From CAYMND01 sp964465065 (GTDB taxonomy: Bacteria; Acidobacteriota; Aminicenantia; UBA2199): a stretch of DNA of 9,929 nt. Of this stretch, positions 6,195 through 9,929 are shown piece by piece (within the stretch, counting starts at the first letter, position 1; each line of letters opens with the position of its first letter). The notes beneath the pieces are model-generated. The model saw only the letters and a program-made list of their open reading frames with translations. It was not told the DNA's origin and did no database searches. Location: NCBI GenBank assembly GCA_964465065.1, contig CAYXHZ010000087.1:1-9929 (forward strand), written 5' to 3'. The position numbers and the translations under genes are program-made.

Positions 6195-7384
6195 ACAAGT
6201 TCTGGATCGTTTTCCGCAAAGAGATGATCGATACCCTGCGCGACCGGCGCACCCTGCTGGTCATGGTGCTCATTCCCTTGCTGGCCTTTCCGTTGATGAT
6301 GAAGATCGTCACCGCCGTCACCAGCGCCCAGGTCAAAAAATCGATGGAGAAGCGCCTGGTGGTGGCCTACATCGAAACGCAGCCGGCCGGAACGCTGCTG
6401 GAGAAACTCAAGGCCGAAAGCCTGTTCGATCTGCGCACCGATCTGGCTGAAGCCGATATCAAGAGCGGCATCGAGACCGGTACGGTCGATTTCGGTCTGG
6501 TGATCGCCCCCGAGTTCACACAGGAACTGTCGGACAATCGGCCTGGAACCCTGAAACTCTATTTCAAGGGCTCAGACGAGGGCGAGCTGGCCAAGAAGCG
6601 TATCGATTCCCTGCTGGAACGTTACGAGGAAGAGATCCTGGGCGAGCGCTTCACCCGCCTGGGCCTGGATCGCAGCGTGGCCAAAGGTCTGAACATTCTC
6701 CCGCAGGATGTGGCCACCATCAAGGAGAAGATCGGCGAAAAACTGGGCGGATTGATTCCGTACCTGTTCATCATCTTCTGCTTCATGGGCTGCATGTACC
6801 CGGCCATCGACCTAACCGCCGGCGAAAAGGAACGCGGCACCATCGAGACCCTGCTGGTGGCGCCAGTGCACCGCCTGACGATCGTTTTCGGCAAGTTCGC
6901 GGTGGTGGTCGCCGCCGGTCTGTTGTCGGTGGTTTTGTCCTTCGCCGGTTTGTTCTTTTCCCTCAAGAGCATGAAGGAGATTCCGGCCGAATTCATCGGT
7001 GCCTTCATCAACAGTCTGGATCTGCCGACCCTGCTGTCCATCCTGATGCTGATCCTGCCTCTGGCTGTCCTGTTCGCCTCGGTCATGCTGTCGATTTCCA
7101 TCTTCGCCCAGTCCTTCAAGGAGGCCCAGAACCTGATCGGCCCGCTCAACTTCGTGGTCATCATTCCCGCCTTTCTGGGCATGCTGCCCGGGGTCAAGCT
7201 GGACCTGCTGACCGCCTGGGTGCCGATCCTGAACGTATCCCTGGCCACCAAGCAGCTGATGATGGGTGGGGCCGACCTGGGACTTCTGGCCATCGTCTAC
7301 GGTTCATCGTTGCTGCTGGCCGTGGCCGGCCTGCTGTTCTGCACCCACTGGTTCAACAAGGAATCGGTACTTTTCCGCTCCTGA
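6191..7384 (+). CDS. ABC-2 family permease, NatB-type
   Basis: This 397-aa inner-membrane permease partners the preceding ATPase, with which it overlaps by 4 nt (ATGA), so co-translation is expected. Layout: transmembrane helix 1 at about 22-44, a large extracytoplasmic domain at about 45-185, then a C-terminal block of about five helices (about 188-206, 232-258, 275-305, 318-338, 365-388). The conserved GEKERGTIETLLVAP at 211-225, between helices 2 and 3, is the coupling motif of ABC-2 exporters related to NatB and YhaP. Members export sodium, drugs or other small molecules. Nothing here fixes the substrate, and no sensor-kinase or regulator gene is adjacent. The protein appears full length. 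Confidence 0.9.
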   Translation: MNKFWIVFRKEMIDTLRDRRTLLVMVLIPLLAFPLMMKIVTAVTSAQVKKSMEKRLVVAYIETQPAGTLLEKLKAESLFDLRTDLAEADIKSGIETGTVDFGLVIAPEFTQELSDNRPGTLKLYFKGSDEGELAKKRIDSLLERYEEEILGERFTRLGLDRSVAKGLNILPQDVATIKEKIGEKLGGLIPYLFIIFCFMGCMYPAIDLTAGEKERGTIETLLVAPVHRLTIVFGKFAVVVAAGLLSVVLSFAGLFFSLKSMKEIPAEFIGAFINSLDLPTLLSILMLILPLAVLFASVMLSISIFAQSFKEAQNLIGPLNFVVIIPAFLGMLPGVKLDLLTAWVPILNVSLATKQLMMGGADLGLLAIVYGSSLLLAVAGLLFCTHWFNKESVLFRS

Positions 7385-7418
7385 GGCCTTCGTCTCCGGA
7401 GAGTTCCATGCCGGGGGC

Positions 7419-7443
7419 TGTGACCGGACCCGTTCTTGTCACA
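7419..7443. repeat. Inverted repeat overlapping the -35 of the nitroreductase promoter
   Basis: TGTGAC (7419-7424) and GTCACA (7438-7443) are exact reverse complements with 13 nt between. The right arm lies on the -35 hexamer. The half-sites resemble CRP/FNR-family halves, but the spacing is wrong for the usual TGTGA-N6-TCACA site. It may be chance or a site for another regulator. Confidence 0.25.
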
Positions 7444-7464
7444 TCCCTCGGCATTTGTTAAAAT
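7436..7464 (+). promoter_or_regulatory. Strong sigma-70-type promoter for the nitroreductase-like gene
   Basis: TTGTCA (7436-7441) and TAAAAT (7459-7464) are separated by exactly 17 nt, each one mismatch from consensus. Transcription would begin near 7471, leaving a leader of about 40 nt that contains a small CCGGC/GCCGG hairpin before the GGAGGT ribosome-binding site. The gene therefore has its own promoter, separate from the exporter genes. Confidence 0.7.
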
Positions 7465-7467
7465 GCC
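7450..7467. promoter_or_regulatory. Perfect palindrome covering the -10 of the nitroreductase promoter
   Basis: GGCATTT (7450-7456) and AAATGCC (7461-7467) form a 7-bp perfect dyad around GTTA. It covers the whole -10 hexamer, the classic position for a repressor operator. The binding protein is not encoded next to it. It could instead be read as the end of the exporter transcript, but it has no following T-run (CCCCG follows), so operator is the better reading. Confidence 0.5.
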
Positions 7468-7511
7468 CCCGTTTCCCGGCCTCGAGCCGGACCCCGACCT
7501 GGAGGTAGGAT

Positions 7512-8903
7512 TTGTCAAACCCTGAACTGATCGGCGATATAGAGAAGATTCATTTCATCAGCAACATCAACGAGAAACAGCGCCCACCCGTCAGCCCGGT
7601 GCCGACCGAGACCCGGGAACTGGCCCGCAACCAGTTGTCCGATTTCAACAAGCGTCTGGAGAAGGCGGCCCAGAAGGCTCGCGAAAGTGGCGAAGCCGTG
7701 GAGCTGGACGGTTCCAAATTGAGCGGCGTTCTGTCCGGAGACATCTGGACGGTACAGCCCGACGGTGCGGTGCAACGGCATTTCGAAGCCAATGAAGGTT
7801 TGCTCGACGGATTGTTGCAGCGACGCACCGAACGGGTGGCCGACACCGGCCGTCCGCTGGAGCTGGACACCCTGGTCAAGTTGCTCGCTTACGCCCAGTG
7901 GGCTCCCAACGCCACCAACGAGCAGCCAACCCGCATCATGGTCTACAAGTCCGAGCACCCTTCCATGGACCGGATCGGCGAGGTGATGCACAAGGCTCTC
8001 TACGATCGCATCGTGCCCAACATCTCTATCCGCAATTACATCATCGGCAAGAAGAAGGAAAATCCCAATTTCATGCCCGAACTGTCCCTGCAGGAGCTGC
8101 AGGAGATGAGCGAGGAAAAATTCGCCAGTTTGGGATTCGAGGATCAGCCGGCGCCGCTGCACGAACTGCCCCAGACTACGGCCAAGCTGTTGGAACGCAA
8201 CAAGGTGATCTTCGACAACGGCCAGTATTTCGTCCGCCAGAACGACGGCGGCAAGGGGGAGGTCTTTTCCCTCAAGCACCTGCTGCGCAACGACGTCACT
8301 TTCGCCAAGGGCATGGGCACCTTTTTCCTCAAGTTCAAGAACACGCATCCCTACCTGATCGTCGTTTTCCGCAAATGGCACTACACCTCGCTGATGACCG
8401 AGACTCTCAACAAGTACGGCATCTACCTGCCCGACGTGGGCGAGGAGTTCATCGACGCCGGTTTCTACACCGATCATCTGGCCCTGGCCGCCCGTGGGCT
8501 GGGCCTGTCGGGCGTCGTCAAGACCGGGCCGATGGACCTGGCCAAGGACGAATTGACCGAGCTGTTCATCGCCGACCTCAAGAAGCGGGTGCTGACGCTG
8601 GAATGCGAACTGCGCGGGGCCGATTCCCAGCCTCAGGCACGGGTGGACATGCTGCGCAAGGAGATCGCCAAGACCAAGCTGCTGCGCGACGGGCTCAAAT
8701 TCGGCCTGGAGGCCATGCGCTGCCAGGAGAAGCACAGTCCGATGCGTGAGGCGCTGCTGGTGGCCCTCAAGCGCGGCGAGGTCTACGTACCGGCCACCTT
8801 CTTCCAGGTGGGCTGGCCGCTGCCGGTCAGCGACGAACGGGTGCGCGACCCGCGTCAGGGCAAGGATCCGTTGCAGGAAATGATCGTTTACATGGGGCAA
8901 TGA
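7512..8903 (+). CDS. Expanded nitroreductase-family flavoprotein (463 aa)
   Basis: This protein contains the two halves of the FMN-dependent nitroreductase fold but is about 463 aa, against about 170-250 for typical members. Seen: a charged N-terminal extension (about 1-95); RRTERV at 104-109 and LLAYAQWAPNATNEQP at about 124-139, matching the family's RR(S/T)xR and AxxAPSxxNxQP FMN-contacting segments; a 120-residue insertion (about 150-280); the second core block AGFYTDHLALAARGLGLSG at about 316-334, the usual dimer-interface helix; a charged helical insertion (about 345-425); and a C-terminal QVGWPLP strand at 432-438 with a final DPLQEMIVYM. Activity would be flavin-dependent NAD(P)H oxidoreduction, but the substrate is unknown. 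Translation starts at TTG 7512, five nt after GGAGGT. No signal peptide or membrane segment is seen, so it is cytosolic. It is transcribed alone from a strong promoter with an operator-like palindrome. Confidence 0.75.
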   Translation: MSNPELIGDIEKIHFISNINEKQRPPVSPVPTETRELARNQLSDFNKRLEKAAQKARESGEAVELDGSKLSGVLSGDIWTVQPDGAVQRHFEANEGLLDGLLQRRTERVADTGRPLELDTLVKLLAYAQWAPNATNEQPTRIMVYKSEHPSMDRIGEVMHKALYDRIVPNISIRNYIIGKKKENPNFMPELSLQELQEMSEEKFASLGFEDQPAPLHELPQTTAKLLERNKVIFDNGQYFVRQNDGGKGEVFSLKHLLRNDVTFAKGMGTFFLKFKNTHPYLIVVFRKWHYTSLMTETLNKYGIYLPDVGEEFIDAGFYTDHLALAARGLGLSGVVKTGPMDLAKDELTELFIADLKKRVLTLECELRGADSQPQARVDMLRKEIAKTKLLRDGLKFGLEAMRCQEKHSPMREALLVALKRGEVYVPATFFQVGWPLPVSDERVRDPRQGKDPLQEMIVYMGQ

Positions 8904-8924
8904 AGATTTTATTGCCGGATACTC

Positions 8925-8953
8925 TTGCGTTTCGCTTTCCAGCGCCTTATAAA
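8925..8953 (+). promoter_or_regulatory. Probable sigma-70 promoter for the first DUF3795 gene
   Basis: TTGCGT (8925-8930) and TATAAA (8948-8953) are separated by 17 nt. The start would be near 8960, giving a leader of roughly 80 nt to the ATG at 9043. It lies just after the nitroreductase stop codon, so the DUF3795 gene is probably a separate unit. Confidence 0.5.
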
Positions 8954-9042
8954 AAAGTAATTGTATTGTGTTCCGGCTTTGGGGATCTTTTTCCGTACCG
9001 GCCACTCAAGGGGTATGACGTCGCGAACGCAGAGGAGGCAAT

Positions 9043-9375
9043 ATGATCGGATACTGTGGACTCGACTGTGTACGATGCGAGGCGTTCATCGCCACCAAGA
9101 ACGATGACAACGCGCTCCGTGCCAAAGTCGCCGAGGAATGGGCAAGGCTGAACAACGCCCCGATAAAACCGGAACATATCAACTGCACGGGATGTCAATC
9201 GGCGGGCGTCAAGACATACTACTGCGATCAACTCTGTGAAATCAGGAAATGTGCTGCCGGGAAACGAGTCGGCACATGTGCCGACTGTGCAGATTACCCT
9301 TGCACTTTGCTCGATGGGATATTCCGGTCGGTTCCGCAGGCCAAATCGACGCTCGATGAACTGAAGAAGAAGTAG
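9043..9375 (+). CDS. DUF3795 domain Cys-rich protein
   Basis: This 110-aa protein carries 11 cysteines in the DUF3795 pattern: C5-x3-C9-x2-C12 (CGLDCVRC), C48-x2-C51 (NCTGC), C61, C65 and C70 (CEIRKC), then C79-x2-C82 and C87 (CADCADYPC). The spacing suggests zinc or another metal bound by four-cysteine sets. The function of the family is not established, although it is widespread in anaerobic bacteria and archaea. The ATFKND-like IATKNDD and KVAEEW segments between cysteine groups are also typical. The start is clear: AGAGGAGG at 9031-9038 lies 4 nt before the ATG. There is no signal peptide or membrane helix, so it is probably cytosolic. A second, divergent DUF3795 gene follows. Family membership is confident; role unknown. 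Confidence 0.85.
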   Translation: MIGYCGLDCVRCEAFIATKNDDNALRAKVAEEWARLNNAPIKPEHINCTGCQSAGVKTYYCDQLCEIRKCAAGKRVGTCADCADYPCTLLDGIFRSVPQAKSTLDELKKK

Positions 9376-9460
9376 AATCGCGGACCTTGTTCCCTGCTTG
9401 AAGATGATTGCACTGCCGTTGTTTCTCAAGTGGATCGGAGCGGCGGCCTTCGGTGAATAC

Positions 9461-9802
9461 ATGAATGAAGATCAGATTGGCTGTTGCGGTGCCTTTTGCG
9501 GAACTTGTCCTGTCATGAAAGAAAAATTATGTAAAGGGTGCAAAATTGGCTACCAGACAGGAGAACGAGACATATCAAAAGCAAAGTGCAAGATGAAGGT
9601 CTGCTGTTTACAAAAAAGGCTTTTATCGTGTGCTGACTGTCCTGAGTATGACACATGCGAGATTTTACAAGGTTTCTATTCAAAAAATGGCTATAAATAT
9701 AAGAAATATAAAGGATCTCTAAATTTCATCCGATCCTCAGGTTATGGCAAATTCCTTGAAATCGCCAATTCTTGGACGAAACAATACGGCAAAATCGATT
9801 GA
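9461..9802 (+). CDS. Second DUF3795-like Cys-rich protein, A+T-rich gene
   Basis: This 113-aa protein contains 12 cysteines arranged like the upstream gene's: CCGAFCGTC at 8-16, CKGC at 24-27, C43, CC at 48-49, then CADCPEYDTC at 57-66. It lacks the long KVAEEW-type spacer between the first two cysteine groups, so it is a divergent relative rather than a recent duplicate. The C-terminus is basic and aromatic-rich (YSKNGYKYKKYKGS). ATG 9461 is chosen because it places the first cysteine cluster at the N-terminus, as in the family; its ribosome-binding site (GGTG) is weak. An in-frame TTG at 9398 would add 21 hydrophobic residues but has no ribosome-binding site. Base composition falls sharply here (by hand count 9661-9720 is about 23% G+C versus about 58% in 9061-9120), suggesting separate ancestry. 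Function unknown. Confidence 0.75.
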   Translation: MNEDQIGCCGAFCGTCPVMKEKLCKGCKIGYQTGERDISKAKCKMKVCCLQKRLLSCADCPEYDTCEILQGFYSKNGYKYKKYKGSLNFIRSSGYGKFLEIANSWTKQYGKID

Positions 9803-9876
9803 GCTCACATAACAACCCGCTTCACACAGACCAGGCTCAGCGTGGCGGGTGAGCGGAAATGTAAGGCCATATGTGA
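9803..9876. repeat. Nested imperfect palindrome after the last gene
   Basis: Immediately after the last stop codon three nested dyads are seen: TCACATA (9805-9811) with TATGTGA (9870-9876); GCTCAC (9803-9808) with GTGAGC (9849-9854); and CCCGC(tt)CAC (9816-9825) with GTGGCGGG (9842-9849). A run of seven A follows the last arm. The size and position just after an A+T-rich gene recall an integron attC site, and TAACAA near the left end fits, but the right end reads GTAAGGC where GTTRRRY is required. It may be a decayed recombination site, a terminator-like RNA structure or a chance fold. The remaining bases to the window end (9877-9929) are A+T-rich with no gene seen. Confidence 0.45.
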
Positions 9877-9929
9877 AAAAAACGTGGAGTAATGAAAAAT
9901 TGGTTATAGTATTATTGTAGACAGTAAAT

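Noticed and set aside
7419..7443. CRP/FNR binding site before the nitroreductase gene
   Set aside because: The TGTGA and TCACA halves are 15 nt apart rather than 6, so the helical phasing does not fit a standard site.
7450..7467. Intrinsic terminator for the exporter operon
   Set aside because: The stem is A+T-rich and followed by CCCCG rather than a T-run, and it coincides with a -10 element, so an operator is the better explanation.
7515..9005. Long (496-codon) minus-strand open frame opposite the nitroreductase gene
   Set aside because: High-G+C coding DNA often leaves the opposite strand open. The translation is low-complexity (rich in L, V, Q, H, G) with no motifs, while the plus strand has promoter, ribosome-binding site and family motifs.
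9398..9460. Upstream TTG start adding a hydrophobic 21-residue N-terminus to the last gene
   Set aside because: No ribosome-binding site precedes it, and family members begin near the first cysteine cluster, so ATG 9461 is preferred.
8947..9462. Open frame of 171 codons on the minus strand
   Set aside because: It lies antisense to the clearly coding DUF3795 gene with its strong ribosome-binding site and matches no recognisable family, so it is treated as a shadow.

Overview
The window looks like chromosomal DNA from a Gram-negative, probably anaerobic or microaerophilic bacterium. A TonB/ExbB/ExbD system implies an outer membrane. High G+C coding sequence, a NatA/NatB-type ABC exporter, an unusual nitroreductase and two DUF3795 genes together suggest a deltaproteobacterial (Desulfobacterota-like) host. 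That placement is inference; there is no rRNA or other taxonomic marker. No phage, transposase, tRNA or CRISPR array was seen.

Layout. (1) 1-1256: a near-consensus sigma-70 promoter drives pyrE (orotate phosphoribosyltransferase), which overlaps by 4 nt a small uracil/hypoxanthine-DNA-glycosylase-like gene. (2) 1280-1794: bacterioferritin with its own promoter and a complete set of ferroxidase and heme ligands. (3) 1811-3832, minus strand: tonB-exbB-exbD, a tight operon that powers TonB-dependent outer-membrane uptake and converges on bfr. An iron uptake/storage pairing is a reasonable reading. (4) 3833-4040: a 208-nt divergent intergenic region with several dyad symmetries. (5) 4041-5234: a class-V PLP-dependent enzyme of the EgtE-like type that lacks the catalytic cysteine of cysteine desulfurases, followed by a good intrinsic terminator. 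(6) 5418-7384: a two-gene ABC-2 exporter (ATPase plus permease) of the NatAB type. (7) 7436-8903: a strong promoter with a perfect palindrome over its -10 element, driving a 463-aa nitroreductase-fold protein more than twice the usual family size. (8) 8925-9802: two consecutive Cys-rich DUF3795 proteins. The second is markedly A+T-rich and is followed by a palindromic, A+T-rich tail running to the window end.

Most genes are ordinary housekeeping or transport functions. The items most worth a second look are the expanded nitroreductase with its operator-like promoter, the tandem but compositionally different DUF3795 pair with the terminal palindrome, the hairpin that places the tonB start codon in its loop, and the paired dyads between tonB and the EgtE-like gene. 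No complete new multi-gene system can be demonstrated from the sequence alone.
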